Source of the DNA: Amaranthus tricolor
Lineage: Eukaryota > Streptophyta > Magnoliopsida > Caryophyllales > Amaranthaceae
Reading direction: 5' to 3'
Assembly: GCF_026212465.1 (NCBI RefSeq)
Contig: NC_080053.1
Span: 9,222,815-9,286,814, forward strand
DNA: 64,000 bases
Shown: one piece after another, positions 21,251 through 34,082 of the stretch
Layout: each line of letters begins with the position of its first letter
Numbering within the stretch: the first letter of the stretch is position 1
Made by a program: the position numbers and the translations under genes
The notes under the pieces: model-generated
Databases searched by the model: none
What the model was told of the DNA's origin: nothing
What the model saw: the letters and a program-made list of their open reading frames with translations, nothing else

Positions 21251-21802
21251 TTTTTCCCTCCTTTTTTTTTTAATTTTTCTTATCTGTTTCCGCTGCACTT
21301 GAGCAGAAGGCATTTCAGTGGTTATCGTAGTATACTCCATGGAAGTAATTTTATTTATAAAAATATAACTCGCAACCGGGTCCCGACCTCGAATTTACGG
21401 GCACTCGAAAGATAGGACCCGTCGAGGCGGGTCGATGCGCATACGAACGAATTGTCCGAAAGAGGCGTGCGTCGGTGCGTTCGTGTAAGCGGAAATTGCA
21501 CCGGGTCCCGTCGGAAGTCCCCGCGGAAGCGCGCCCGGCATGGATGGCCTCTTGATTTCCAAGTGTTGCGCGGATCTCTCAAATATTTTGTCGCTTTTTT
21601 GTCGCGAGTTCACCTGGCTTTTAAAGCCGGCGGACTCTTTTGTGAATCGGACAATACCGGGAGGGTGAAAAACGGTATTTGGGAAGGAGAAGGCTCGAAA
21701 TAGGGGTCTCGGCTGCGAATTTACGAGCTTTGGAATGCTCTGGTTTTTTTTTTTTTTTTGGGCGGCATTGCGCATGTAAACAAATTGCTACGGTGAATGA
21801 AC

Positions 21803-21921
21803 GGGTGCGATCATACCAGCACTAATGCACCGGATCCCATCAGAACTCCGCAGTTAAGCGTGCTTGGGCGAGAGTAGTACTAGGATGGGTGACCTCCTGG
21901 GAAGTCCTCGTGTTGCACCCC
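21803..21921 (+). rRNA. 5S ribosomal RNA, copy 33
   Basis: 671 bp after copy 32; T tracts 16 and 11; GATCTCTC spacer plus a private T-to-C at 21603. Confidence 0.98.
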
Positions 21922-22478
21922 TTTTTCCCTCCTTTTTTTTTTTAATTTTTCTTATCTGTTTCCGCTGCACTTGAGCAGAAGGCATTTCAGTGGTTATCGT
22001 AGTATACTCCATGGAAGTAATTTTATTTATAAAAATATAACTCGCAACCGGGTCCCGACCTCGAATTTACGGGCACTCGAAAGATAGGACCCGTCGAGGC
22101 GGGTCGATGCGCATACGAACGAATTGTCCGAAAGAGGCGTGCGTCGGTGCGTTCGTGTAAGCGGAAATTGCACCGGGTCCCGTCGGAAGTCCCCGCGGAA
22201 GCGCGCCCGGCATGGATGGCCTCTTGATTTCCAAGTGTTGCGCGGATTTCTCAAATATTTTGTCGCTTTTTTGTTGCGAGTTCACCTGGCTTTTAAAGCC
22301 GGCGGACTCTTTTGTGAATCGGACAATACCGGGAGGGTGAAAAACGGTATTTGGGAAGGAGAAGGCTCGAAATAGGGGTCTCGGCTGCGAATTTACGAGC
22401 TTTGGAATGCTCTGGTTTTTTTTTTTTTTTTTTTTGGGCGGCATTGCGCATGTAAACAAATTGCTACGGTGAATGAAC

Positions 22479-22597
22479 GGGTGCGATCATACCAGCACTA
22501 ATGCACCGGATCCCATCAGAACTCCGCAGTTAAGCGTGCTTGGGCGAGAGTAGTACTAGGATGGGTGACCTCCTGGGAAGTCCTCGTGTTGCACCCC
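22479..22597 (+). rRNA. 5S ribosomal RNA, copy 34
   Basis: 676 bp after copy 33; upstream T tract jumps to 20, downstream 11. Confidence 0.98.
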
Positions 22598-23153
22598 TTT
22601 TTCCCTCCTTTTTTTTTTTAATTTTTCTTATCTGTTTCCGCTGCACTTGAGCAGAAGGCATTTCAGTGGTTATCGTAGTATACTCCATGGAAGTAATTTT
22701 ATTTATAAAAATATAACTCGCAACCGGGTCCCGACCTCGAATTTACGGGCACTCGAAAGATAGGACCCGTCGAGGCGGGTCGATGCGCATACGAACGAAT
22801 TGTCCGAAAGAGGCGTGCGTCGGTGCGTTCGTGTAAGCGGAAATTGCACCGGGTCCCGTCGGAAGTCCCCGCGGAAGCGCGCCCGGCATGGATGGCCTCT
22901 TGATTTCCAAGTGTTGCGCGGATTTCTCAAATATTTTGTCGCTTTTTTGTTGCGAGTTCACCTGGCTTTTAAAGCCGGCGGACTCTTTTGTGAATCGGAC
23001 AATACCGGGAGGGTGAAAAACGGTATTTGGGAAGGAGAAGGCTCGAAATAGGGGTCTCGGCTGCGAATTTACGAGCTTTGGAATGCTCTGGTTTTTTTTT
23101 TTTTTTTTTTGGGCGGCATTGCGCATGTAAACAAATTGCTACGGTGAATGAAC

Positions 23154-23272
23154 GGGTGCGATCATACCAGCACTAATGCACCGGATCCCATCAGAACTCC
23201 GCAGTTAAGCGTGCTTGGGCGAGAGTAGTACTAGGATGGGTGACCTCCTGGGAAGTCCTCGTGTTGCACCCC
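23154..23272 (+). rRNA. 5S ribosomal RNA, copy 35
   Basis: 675 bp after copy 34; T tracts 19 and 11. Confidence 0.98.
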
Positions 23273-23828
23273 TTTTTCCCTCCTTTTTTTTTTTAATTTT
23301 TCTTATCTGTTTCCGCTGCACTTGAGCAGAAGGCATTTCAGTGGTTATCGTAGTATACTCCATGGAAGTAATTTTATTTATAAAAATATAACTCGCAACC
23401 GGGTCCCGACCTCGAATTTACGGGCACTCGAAAGATAGGACCCGTCGAGGCGGGTCGATGCGCATACGAACGAATTGTCCGAAAGAGGCGTGCGTCGGTG
23501 CGTTCGTGTAAGCGGAAATTGCACCGGGTCCCGTCGGAAGTCCCCGCGGAAGCGCGCCCGGCATGGATGGCCTCTTGATTTCCAAGTGTTGCGCGGATTT
23601 CTCAAATATTTTGTCGCTTTTTTGTTGCGAGTTCACCTGGCTTTTAAAGCCGGCGGACTCTTTTGTGAATCGGACAATACCGGGAGGGTGAAAAACGGTA
23701 TTTGGGAAGGAGAAGGCTCGAAATAGGGGTCTCGGCTGCGAATTTACGAGCTTTGGAATGCTCTGGTTTTTTTTTTTTTTTTTTTGGGCGGCATTGCGCA
23801 TGTAAACAAATTGCTACGGTGAATGAAC

Positions 23829-23947
23829 GGGTGCGATCATACCAGCACTAATGCACCGGATCCCATCAGAACTCCGCAGTTAAGCGTGCTTGGGCGAGAG
23901 TAGTACTAGGATGGGTGACCTCCTGGGAAGTCCTCGTGTTGCACCCC
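23829..23947 (+). rRNA. 5S ribosomal RNA, copy 36
   Basis: 675 bp after copy 35; T tracts 19 and 11. Confidence 0.98.
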
Positions 23948-24503
23948 TTTTTCCCTCCTTTTTTTTTTTAATTTTTCTTATCTGTTTCCGCTGCACTTGA
24001 GCAGAAGGCATTTCAGTGGTTATCGTAGTATACTCCATGGAAGTAATTTTATTTATAAAAATATAACTCGCAACCGGGTCCCGACCTCGAATTTACGGGC
24101 ACTCGAAAGATAGGACCCGTCGAGGCGGGTCGATGCGCATACGAACGAATTGTCCGAAAGAGGCGTGCGTCGGTGCGTTCGTGTAAGCGGAAATTGCACC
24201 GGGTCCCGTCGGAAGTCCCCGCGGAAGCGCGCCCGGCATGGATGGCCTCTTGATTTCCAAGTGTTGCGCGGATTTCTCAAATATTTTGTCGCTTTTTTGT
24301 TGCGAGTTCACCTGGCTTTTAAAGCCGGCGGACTCTTTTGTGAATCGGACAATACCGGGAGGGTGAAAAACGGTATTTGGGAAGGAGAAGGCTCGAAATA
24401 GGGGTCTCGGCTGCGAATTTACGAGCTTTGGAATGCTCTGGTTTTTTTTTTTTTTTTTTTGGGCGGCATTGCGCATGTAAACAAATTGCTACGGTGAATG
24501 AAC

Positions 24504-24622
24504 GGGTGCGATCATACCAGCACTAATGCACCGGATCCCATCAGAACTCCGCAGTTAAGCGTGCTTGGGCGAGAGTAGTACTAGGATGGGTGACCTCCTG
24601 GGAAGTCCTCGTGTTGCACCCC
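24504..24622 (+). rRNA. 5S ribosomal RNA, copy 37
   Basis: 675 bp after copy 36; T tracts 19 and 11. Confidence 0.98.
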
Positions 24623-25176
24623 TTTTTCCCTCCTTTTTTTTTTTAATTTTTCTTATCTGTTTCCGCTGCACTTGAGCAGAAGGCATTTCAGTGGTTATCG
24701 TAGTATACTCCATGGAAGTAATTTTATTTATAAAAATATAACTCGCAACCGGGTCCCGACCTCGAATTTACGGGCACTCGAAAGATAGGACCCGTCGAGG
24801 CGGGTCGATGCGCATACGAACGAATTGTCCGAAAGAGGCGTGCGTCGGTGCGTTCGTGTAAGCGGAAATTGCACCGGGTCCCGTCGGAAGTCCCCGCGGA
24901 AGCGCGCCCGGCATGGATGGCCTCTTGATTTCCAAGTGTTGCGCGGATCTCTCAAATATTTTGTCGCTTTTTTGTTGCGAGTTCACCTGGCTTTTAAAGC
25001 CGGCGGACTCTTTTGTGAATCGGACAATACCGGGAGGGTGAAAAACGGTATTTGGGAAGGAGAAGGCTCGAAATAGGGGTCTCGGCTGCGAATTTACGAG
25101 CTTTGGAATGCTCTGGTTTTTTTTTTTTTTTTTGGGCGGCATTGCGCATGTAAACAAATTGCTACGGTGAATGAAC

Positions 25177-25295
25177 GGGTGCGATCATACCAGCACTAAT
25201 GCACCGGATCCCATCAGAACTCCGCAGTTAAGCGTGCTTGGGCGAGAGTAGTACTAGGATGGGTGACCTCCTGGGAAGTCCTCGTGTTGCACCCC
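25177..25295 (+). rRNA. 5S ribosomal RNA, copy 38
   Basis: 673 bp after copy 37; T tracts 17 and 11; GATCTCTC spacer before it; private C-to-A at 25325 after it. Confidence 0.98.
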
Positions 25296-25848
25296 TTTTT
25301 CCCTCCTTTTTTTTTTTAATTTTTATTATCTGTTTCCGCTGCACTTGAGCAGAAGGCATTTCAGTGGTTATCGTAGTATACTCCATGGAAGTAATTTTAT
25401 TTATAAAAATATAACTCGCAACCGGGTCCCGACCTCGAATTTACGGGCACTCGAAAGATAGGACCCGTCGAGGCGGGTCGATGCGCATACGAACGAATTG
25501 TCCGAAAGAGGCGTGCGTCGGTGCGTTCGTGTAAGCGGAAATTGCACCGGGTCCCGTCGGAAGTCCCCGCGGAAGCGCGCCCGGCATGGATGGCCTCTTG
25601 ATTTCCAAGTGTTGCGCGGATCTCTCAAATATTTTGTCGCTTTTTTGTTGCGAGTTCACCTGGCTTTTAAAGCCGGCGGACTCTTTTGTGAATCGGACAA
25701 TACCGGGAGGGTGAAAAACGGTATTTGGGAAGGAGAAGGCTCGAAATAGGGGTCTCGGCTGCGAATTTACGAGCTTTGGAATGCTCTGGTTTTTTTTTTT
25801 TTTTTGGGCGGCATTGCGCATGTAAACAAATTGCTACGGTGAATGAAC

Positions 25849-25967
25849 GGGTGCGATCATACCAGCACTAATGCACCGGATCCCATCAGAACTCCGCAGT
25901 TAAGCGTGCTTGGGCGAGAGTAGTACTAGGATGGGTGACCTCCTGGGAAGTCCTCGTGTTGCACCCC
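25849..25967 (+). rRNA. 5S ribosomal RNA, copy 39
   Basis: 672 bp after copy 38; T tracts 16 and 11; GATCTCTC spacer. Confidence 0.98.
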
Positions 25968-26522
25968 TTTTTCCCTCCTTTTTTTTTTTAATTTTTCTTA
26001 TCTGTTTCCGCTGCACTTGAGCAGAAGGCATTTCAGTGGTTATCGTAGTATACTCCATGGAAGTAATTTTATTTATAAAAATATAACTCGCAACCGGGTC
26101 CCGACCTCGAATTTACGGGCACTCGAAAGATAGGACCCGTCGAGGCGGGTCGATGCGCATACGAACGAATTGTCCGAAAGAGGCGTGCGTCGGTGCGTTC
26201 GTGTAAGCGGAAATTGCACCGGGTCCCGTCGGAAGTCCCCGCGGAAGCGCGCCCGGCATGGATGGCCTCTTGATTTCCAAGTGTTGCGCGGATCTCTCAA
26301 ATATTTTGTCGCTTTTTTGTTGCGAGTTCACCTGGCTTTTAAAGCCGGCGGACTCTTTTGTGAATCGGACAATACCGGGAGGGTGAAAAACGGTATTTGG
26401 GAAGGAGAAGGCTCGAAATAGGGGTCTCGGCTGCGAATTTACGAGCTTTGGAATGCTCTGGTTTTTTTTTTTTTTTTTTGGGCGGCATTGCGCATGTAAA
26501 CAAATTGCTACGGTGAATGAAC

Positions 26523-26641
26523 GGGTGCGATCATACCAGCACTAATGCACCGGATCCCATCAGAACTCCGCAGTTAAGCGTGCTTGGGCGAGAGTAGTAC
26601 TAGGATGGGTGACCTCCTGGGAAGTCCTCGTGTTGCACCCC
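26523..26641 (+). rRNA. 5S ribosomal RNA, copy 40
   Basis: 674 bp after copy 39; T tracts 18 and 11; GATCTCTC spacer. Confidence 0.98.
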
Positions 26642-27198
26642 TTTTTCCCTCCTTTTTTTTTTTAATTTTTCTTATCTGTTTCCGCTGCACTTGAGCAGAA
26701 GGCATTTCAGTGGTTATCGTAGTATACTCCATGGAAGTAATTTTATTTATAAAAATATAACTCGCAACCGGGTCCCGACCTCGAATTTACGGGCACTCGA
26801 AAGATAGGACCCGTCGAGGCGGGTCGATGCGCATACGAACGAATTGTCCGAAAGAGGCGTGCGTCGGTGCGTTCGTGTAAGCGGAAATTGCACCGGGTCC
26901 CGTCGGAAGTCCCCGCGGAAGCGCGCCCGGCATGGATGGCCTCTTGATTTCCAAGTGTTGCGCGGATCTCTCAAATATTTTGTCGCTTTTTTGTTGCGAG
27001 TTCACCTGGCTTTTAAAGCCGGCGGACTCTTTTGTGAATCGGACAATACCGGGAGGGTGAAAAACGGTATTTGGGAAGGAGAAGGCTCGAAATAGGGGTC
27101 TCGGCTGCGAATTTACGAGCTTTGGAATGCTCTGGTTTTTTTTTTTTTTTTTTTTGGGCGGCATTGCGCATGTAAACAAATTGCTACGGTGAATGAAC

Positions 27199-27317
27199 GG
27201 GTGCGATCATACCAGCACTAATGCACCGGATCCCATCAGAACTCCGCAGTTAAGCGTGCTTGGGCGAGAGTAGTACTAGGATGGGTGACCTCCTGGGAAG
27301 TCCTCGTGTTGCACCCC
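27199..27317 (+). rRNA. 5S ribosomal RNA, copy 41
   Basis: 676 bp after copy 40; T tracts 20 and 11; last GATCTCTC spacer; T-to-G at 27353 after it, as after copy 17. Confidence 0.98.
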
Positions 27318-27873
27318 TTTTTCCCTCCTTTTTTTTTTTAATTTTTCTTATCGGTTTCCGCTGCACTTGAGCAGAAGGCATTTCAGTGGTTATCGTAGTA
27401 TACTCCATGGAAGTAATTTTATTTATAAAAATATAACTCGCAACCGGGTCCCGACCTCGAATTTACGGGCACTCGAAAGATAGGACCCGTCGAGGCGGGT
27501 CGATGCGCATACGAACGAATTGTCCGAAAGAGGCGTGCGTCGGTGCGTTCGTGTAAGCGGAAATTGCACCGGGTCCCGTCGGAAGTCCCCGCGGAAGCGC
27601 GCCCGGCATGGATGGCCTCTTGATTTCCAAGTGTTGCGCGGATTTCTCAAATATTTTGTCGCTTTTTTGTTGCGAGTTCACCTGGCTTTTAAAGCCGGCG
27701 GACTCTTTTGTGAATCGGACAATACCGGGAGGGTGAAAAACGGTATTTGGGAAGGAGAAGGCTCGAAATAGGGGTCTCGGCTGCGAATTTACGAGCTTTG
27801 GAATGCTCTGGTTTTTTTTTTTTTTTTTTTGGGCGGCATTGCGCATGTAAACAAATTGCTACGGTGAATGAAC

Positions 27874-27992
27874 GGGTGCGATCATACCAGCACTAATGCA
27901 CCGGATCCCATCAGAACTCCGCAGTTAAGCGTGCTTGGGCGAGAGTAGTACTAGGATGGGTGACCTCCTGGGAAGTCCTCGTGTTGCACCCC
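27874..27992 (+). rRNA. 5S ribosomal RNA, copy 42
   Basis: 675 bp after copy 41; T tracts 19 and 11. Confidence 0.98.
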
Positions 27993-28549
27993 TTTTTCCC
28001 TCCTTTTTTTTTTTAATTTTTCTTATCTGTTTCCGCTGCACTTGAGCAGAAGGCATTTCAGTGGTTATCGTAGTATACTCCATGGAAGTAATTTTATTTA
28101 TAAAAATATAACTCGCAACCGGGTCCCGACCTCGAATTTACGGGCACTCGAAAGATAGGACCCGTCGAGGCGGGTCGATGCGCATACGAACGAATTGTCC
28201 GAAAGAGGCGTGCGTCGGTGCGTTCGTGTAAGCGGAAATTGCACCGGGTCCCGTCGGAAGTCCCCGCGGAAGCGCGCCCGGCATGGATGGCCTCTTGATT
28301 TCCAAGTGTTGCGCGGATTTCTCAAATATTTTGTCGCTTTTTTGTTGCGAGTTCACCTGGCTTTTAAAGCCGGCGGACTCTTTTGTGAATCGGACAATAC
28401 CGGGAGGGTGAAAAACGGTATTTGGGAAGGAGAAGGCTCGAAATAGGGGTCTCGGCTGCGAATTTACGAGCTTTGGAATGCTCTGGTTTTTTTTTTTTTT
28501 TTTTTTGGGCGGCATTGCGCATGTAAACAAATTGCTACGGTGAATGAAC

Positions 28550-28668
28550 GGGTGCGATCATACCAGCACTAATGCACCGGATCCCATCAGAACTCCGCAG
28601 TTAAGCGTGCTTGGGCGAGAGTAGTACTAGGATGGGTGACCTCCTGGGAAGTCCTCGTGTTGCACCCC
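28550..28668 (+). rRNA. 5S ribosomal RNA, copy 43
   Basis: 676 bp after copy 42; T tracts 20 and 11. Confidence 0.98.
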
Positions 28669-29226
28669 TTTTTCCCTCCTTTTTTTTTTTAATTTTTCTT
28701 ATCTGTTTCCGCTGCACTTGAGCAGAAGGCATTTCAGTGGTTATCGTAGTATACTCCATGGAAGTAATTTTATTTATAAAAATATAACTCGCAACCGGGT
28801 CCCGACCTCGAATTTACGGGCACTCGAAAGATAGGACCCGTCGAGGCGGGTCGATGCGCATACGAACGAATTGTCCGAAAGAGGCGTGCGTCGGTGCGTT
28901 CGTGTAAGCGGAAATTGCACCGGGTCCCGTCGGAAGTCCCCGCGGAAGCGCGCCCGGCATGGATGGCCTCTTGATTTCCAAGTGTTGCGCGGATTTCTCA
29001 AATATTTTGTCGCTTTTTTGTTGCGAGTTCACCTGGCTTTTAAAACCGGCGGACTCTTTTGTGAATCGGACAATACCGGGAGGGTGAAAAACGGTATTTG
29101 GGAAGGAGAAGGCTCGAAATAGGGGTCTCGGCTGCGAATTTACGAGCTTTGGAATGCTCTGGTTTTTTTTTTTTTTTTTTTTTGGGCGGCATTGCGCATG
29201 TAAACAAATTGCTACGGTGAATGAAC

Positions 29227-29345
29227 GGGTGCGATCATACCAGCACTAATGCACCGGATCCCATCAGAACTCCGCAGTTAAGCGTGCTTGGGCGAGAGTA
29301 GTACTAGGATGGGTGACCTCCTGGGAAGTCCTCGTGTTGCACCCC
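29227..29345 (+). rRNA. 5S ribosomal RNA, copy 44
   Basis: 677 bp after copy 43; T tracts 21 and 11; private G-to-A at 29045 breaks one pair of the spacer palindrome. Confidence 0.98.
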
Positions 29346-29902
29346 TTTTTCCCTCCTTTTTTTTTTTAATTTTTCTTATCTGTTTCCGCTGCACTTGAGC
29401 AGAAGGCATTTCAGTGGTTATCGTAGTATACTCCATGGAAGTAATTTTATTTATAAAAATATAACTCGCAACCGGGTCCCGACCTCGAATTTACGGGCAC
29501 TCGAAAGATAGGACCCGTCGAGGCGGGTCGATGCGCATACGAACGAATTGTCCGAAAGAGGCGTGCGTCGGTGCGTTCGTGTAAGCGGAAATTGCACCGG
29601 GTCCCGTCGGAAGTCCCCGCGGAAGCGCGCCCGGCATGGATGGCCTCTTGATTTCCAAGTGTTGCGCGGATTTCTCAAATATTTTGTCGCTTTTTTGTTG
29701 CGAGTTCACCTGGCTTTTAAAGCCGGCGGACTCTTTTGTGAATCGGACAATACCGGGAGGGTGAAAAACGGTATTTGGGAAGGAGAAGGCTCGAAATAGG
29801 GGTCTCGGCTGCGAATTTACGAGCTTTGGAATGCTCTGGTTTTTTTTTTTTTTTTTTTTGGGCGGCATTGCGCATGTAAACAAATTGCTACGGTGAATGA
29901 AC

Positions 29903-30021
29903 GGGTGCGATCATACCAGCACTAATGCACCGGATCCCATCAGAACTCCGCAGTTAAGCGTGCTTGGGCGAGAGTAGTACTAGGATGGGTGACCTCCTGG
30001 GAAGTCCTCGTGTTGCACCCC
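29903..30021 (+). rRNA. 5S ribosomal RNA, copy 45
   Basis: 676 bp after copy 44; T tracts 20 and 11. Confidence 0.98.
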
Positions 30022-30580
30022 TTTTTCCCTCCTTTTTTTTTTTAATTTTTCTTATCTGTTTCCGCTGCACTTGAGCAGAAGGCATTTCAGTGGTTATCGT
30101 AGTATACTCCATGGAAGTAATTTTATTTATAAAAATATAACTCGCAACCGGGTCCCGACCTCGAATTTACGGGCACTCGAAAGATAGGACCCGTCGAGGC
30201 GGGTCGATGCGCATACGAACGAATTGTCCGAAAGAGGCGTGCGTCGGTGCGTTCGTGTAAGCGGAAATTGCACCGGGTCCCGTCGGAAGTCCCCGCGGAA
30301 GCGCGCCCGGCATGGATGGCCTCTTGATTTCCAAGTGTTGCGCGGATTTCTCAAATATTTTGTCGCTTTTTTGTTGCGAGTTCACCTGGCTTTTAAAGCC
30401 GGCGGACTCTTTTGTGAATCGGACAATACCGGGAGGGTGAAAAACGGTATTTGGGAAGGAGAAGGCTCGAAATAGGGGTCTCGGCTGCGAATTTACGAGC
30501 TTTGGAATGCTCTGGTTTTTTTTTTTTTTTTTTTTTTGGGCGGCATTGCGCATGTAAACAAATTGCTACGGTGAATGAAC

Positions 30581-30699
30581 GGGTGCGATCATACCAGCAC
30601 TAATGCACCGGATCCCATCAGAACTCCGCAGTTAAGCGTGCTTGGGCGAGAGTAGTACTAGGATGGGTGACCTCCTGGGAAGTCCTCGTGTTGCACCCC
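30581..30699 (+). rRNA. 5S ribosomal RNA, copy 46
   Basis: 678 bp after copy 45; T tracts 22 and 11, among the longest. Confidence 0.98.
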
Positions 30700-30922
30700 T
30701 TTTTCCCTCCTTTTTTTTTTTAATTTTTCTTATCTGTTTCCGCTGCACTTGAGCAGAAGGCATTTCAGTGGTTATCGTAGTATACTCCATGGAAGTAATT
30801 TTATTTATAAAAATATAACTCGCAACCGGGTCCCGACCTCGAATTTACGGGCACTCGAAAGATAGGACCCGTCGAGGCGGGTCGATGCGCATACGAACGA
30901 ATTGTCCGAAAGAGGCGTGCGT

Positions 30923-31023
30923 CGGTGCGTTCGCGTAAGCGGAAATTGCACCGGGTCCCGTCGGAAGTCCCCGCGGAAGCGCGCCCGGCATGGATGGCCT
31001 CTTGATTTCCAAGTGTTGCGCGG
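30923..31023 (+). pseudogene. 5S relic with private T-to-C
   Basis: Relic after copy 46 with a change at 30934 (TTCGCGTAAG for TTCGTGTAAG). Confidence 0.75.
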
Positions 31024-31256
31024 ATTTCTCAAATATTTTGTCGCTTTTTTGTTGCGAGTTCACCTGGCTTTTAAAGCCGGCGGACTCTTTTGTGAATCGG
31101 ACAATACCGGGAGGGTGAAAAACGGTATTTGGGAAGGAGAAGGCTCGAAATAGGGGTCTCGGCTGCGAATTTACGAGCTTTGGAATGCTCTGGTTTTTTT
31201 TTTTTTTTTTTTTGGGCGGCATTGCGCATGTAAACAAATTGCTACGGTGAATGAAC

Positions 31257-31375
31257 GGGTGCGATCATACCAGCACTAATGCACCGGATCCCATCAGAAC
31301 TCCGCAGTTAAGCGTGCTTGGGCGAGAGTAGTACTAGGATGGGTGACCTCCTGGGAAGTCCTCGTGTTGCACCCC
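31257..31375 (+). rRNA. 5S ribosomal RNA, copy 47
   Basis: 676 bp after copy 46; T tracts 20 and 11; T-to-C at 30934 in the relic before it. Confidence 0.98.
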
Positions 31376-31932
31376 TTTTTCCCTCCTTTTTTTTTTTAAT
31401 TTTTCTTATCTGTTTCCGCTGCACTTGAGCAGAAGGCATTTCAGTGGTTATCGTAGTATACTCCATGGAAGTAATTTTATTTATAAAAATATAACTCGCA
31501 ACCGGGTCCCGACCTCGAATTTACGGGCACTCGAAAGATAGGACCCGTCGAGGCGGGTCGATGCGCATACGAACGAATTGTCCGAAAGAGGCGTGCGTCG
31601 GTGCGTTCGTGTAAGCGGAAATTGCACCGGGTCCCGTCGGAAGTCCCCGCGGAAGCGCGCCCGGCATGGATGGCCTCTTGATTTCCAAGTGTTGCGCGGA
31701 TTTCTCAAATATTTTGTCGCTTTTTTGTTGCGAGTTCACCTGGCTTTTAAAGCCGGCGGACTCTTTTGTGAATCGGACAATACCGGGAGGGTGAAAAACG
31801 GTATTTGGGAAGGAGAAGGCTCGAAATAGGGGTCTCGGCTGCGAATTTACGAGCTTTGGAATGCTCTGGTTTTTTTTTTTTTTTTTTTTGGGCGGCATTG
31901 CGCATGTAAACAAATTGCTACGGTGAATGAAC

Positions 31933-32051
31933 GGGTGCGATCATACCAGCACTAATGCACCGGATCCCATCAGAACTCCGCAGTTAAGCGTGCTTGGGCG
32001 AGAGTAGTACTAGGATGGGTGACCTCCTGGGAAGTCCTCGTGTTGCACCCC
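31933..32051 (+). rRNA. 5S ribosomal RNA, copy 48
   Basis: 676 bp after copy 47; T tracts 20 and 11. Confidence 0.98.
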
Positions 32052-32608
32052 TTTTTCCCTCCTTTTTTTTTTTAATTTTTCTTATCTGTTTCCGCTGCAC
32101 TTGAGCAGAAGGCATTTCAGTGGTTATCGTAGTATACTCCATGGAAGTAATTTTATTTATAAAAATATAACTCGCAACCGGGTCCCGACCTCGAATTTAC
32201 GGGCACTCGAAAGATAGGACCCGTCGAGGCGGGTCGATGCGCATACGAACGAATTGTCCGAAAGAGGCGTGCGTCGGTGCGTTCGTGTAAGCGGAAATTG
32301 CACCGGGTCCCGTCGGAAGTCCCCGCGGAAGCGCGCCCGGCATGGATGGCCTCTTGATTTCCAAGTGTTGCGCGGATTTCTCAAATATTTTGTCGCTTTT
32401 TTGTTGCGAGTTCACCTGGCTTTTAAAGCCGGCGGACTCTTTTGTGAATCGGACAATACCGGGAGGGTGAAAAACGGTATTTGGGAAGGAGAAGGCTCGA
32501 AATAGGGGTCTCGGCTGCGAATTTACGAGCTTTGGAATGCTCTGGTTTTTTTTTTTTTTTTTTTTGGGCGGCATTGCGCATGTAAACAAATTGCTACGGT
32601 GAATGAAC

Positions 32609-32727
32609 GGGTGCGATCATACCAGCACTAATGCACCGGATCCCATCAGAACTCCGCAGTTAAGCGTGCTTGGGCGAGAGTAGTACTAGGATGGGTGACC
32701 TCCTGGGAAGTCCTCGTGTTGCACCCC
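32609..32727 (+). rRNA. 5S ribosomal RNA, copy 49
   Basis: 676 bp after copy 48; T tracts 20 and 11. Confidence 0.98.
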
Positions 32728-33286
32728 TTTTTCCCTCCTTTTTTTTTTTAATTTTTCTTATCTGTTTCCGCTGCACTTGAGCAGAAGGCATTTCAGTGGT
32801 TATCGTAGTATACTCCATGGAAGTAATTTTATTTATAAAAATATAACTCGCAACCGGGTCCCGACCTCGAATTTACGGGCACTCGAAAGATAGGACCCGT
32901 CGAGGCGGGTCGATGCGCATACGAACGAATTGTCCGAAAGAGGCGTGCGTCGGTGCGTTCGTGTAAGCGGAAATTGCACCGGGTCCCGTCGGAAGTCCCC
33001 GCGGAAGCGCGCCCGGCATGGATGGCCTCTTGATTTCCAAGTGTTGCGCGGATTTCTCAAATATTTTGTCGCTTTTTTGTTGCGAGTTCACCTGGCTTTT
33101 AAAGCCGGCGGACTCTTTTGTGAATCGGACAATACCGGGAGGGTGAAAAACGGTATTTGGGAAGGAGAAGGCTCGAAATAGGGGTCTCGGCTGCGAATTT
33201 ACGAGCTTTGGAATGCTCTGGTTTTTTTTTTTTTTTTTTTTTTGGGCGGCATTGCGCATGTAAACAAATTGCTACGGTGAATGAAC

Positions 33287-33405
33287 GGGTGCGATCATAC
33301 CAGCACTAATGCACCGGATCCCATCAGAACTCCGCAGTTAAGCGTGCTTGGGCGAGAGTAGTACTAGGATGGGTGACCTCCTGGGAAGTCCTCGTGTTGC
33401 ACCCC
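33287..33405 (+). rRNA. 5S ribosomal RNA, copy 50
   Basis: 678 bp after copy 49; T tracts 22 and 11. Confidence 0.98.
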
Positions 33406-33963
33406 TTTTTCCCTCCTTTTTTTTTTTAATTTTTCTTATCTGTTTCCGCTGCACTTGAGCAGAAGGCATTTCAGTGGTTATCGTAGTATACTCCATGGAA
33501 GTAATTTTATTTATAAAAATATAACTCGCAACCGGGTCCCGACCTCGAATTTACGGGCACTCGAAAGATAGGACCCGTCGAGGCGGGTCGATGCGCATAC
33601 GAACGAATTGTCCGAAAGAGGCGTGCGTCGGTGCGTTCGTGTAAGCGGAAATTGCACCGGGTCCCGTCGGAAGTCCCCGCGGAAGCGCGCCCGGCATGGA
33701 TGGCCTCTTGATTTCCAAGTGTTGCGCGGATTTCTCAAATATTTTGTCGCTTTTTTGTTGCGAGTTCACCTGGCTTTTAAAGCCGGCGGACTCTTTTGTG
33801 AATCGGACAATACCGGGAGGGTGAAAAACGGTATTTGGGAAGGAGAAGGCTCGAAATAGGGGTCTCGGCTGCGAATTTACGAGCTTTGGAATGCTCTGGT
33901 TTTTTTTTTTTTTTTTTTTTGGGCGGCATTGCGCATGTAAACAAATTGCTACGGTGAATGAAC

Positions 33964-34082
33964 GGGTGCGATCATACCAGCACTAATGCACCGGATCCCA
34001 TCAGAACTCCGCAGTTAAGCGTGCTTGGGCGAGAGTAGTACTAGGATGGGTGACCTCCTGGGAAGTCCTCGTGTTGCACCCC
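33964..34082 (+). rRNA. 5S ribosomal RNA, copy 51
   Basis: 677 bp after copy 50; T tracts 21 and 11. Confidence 0.98.
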
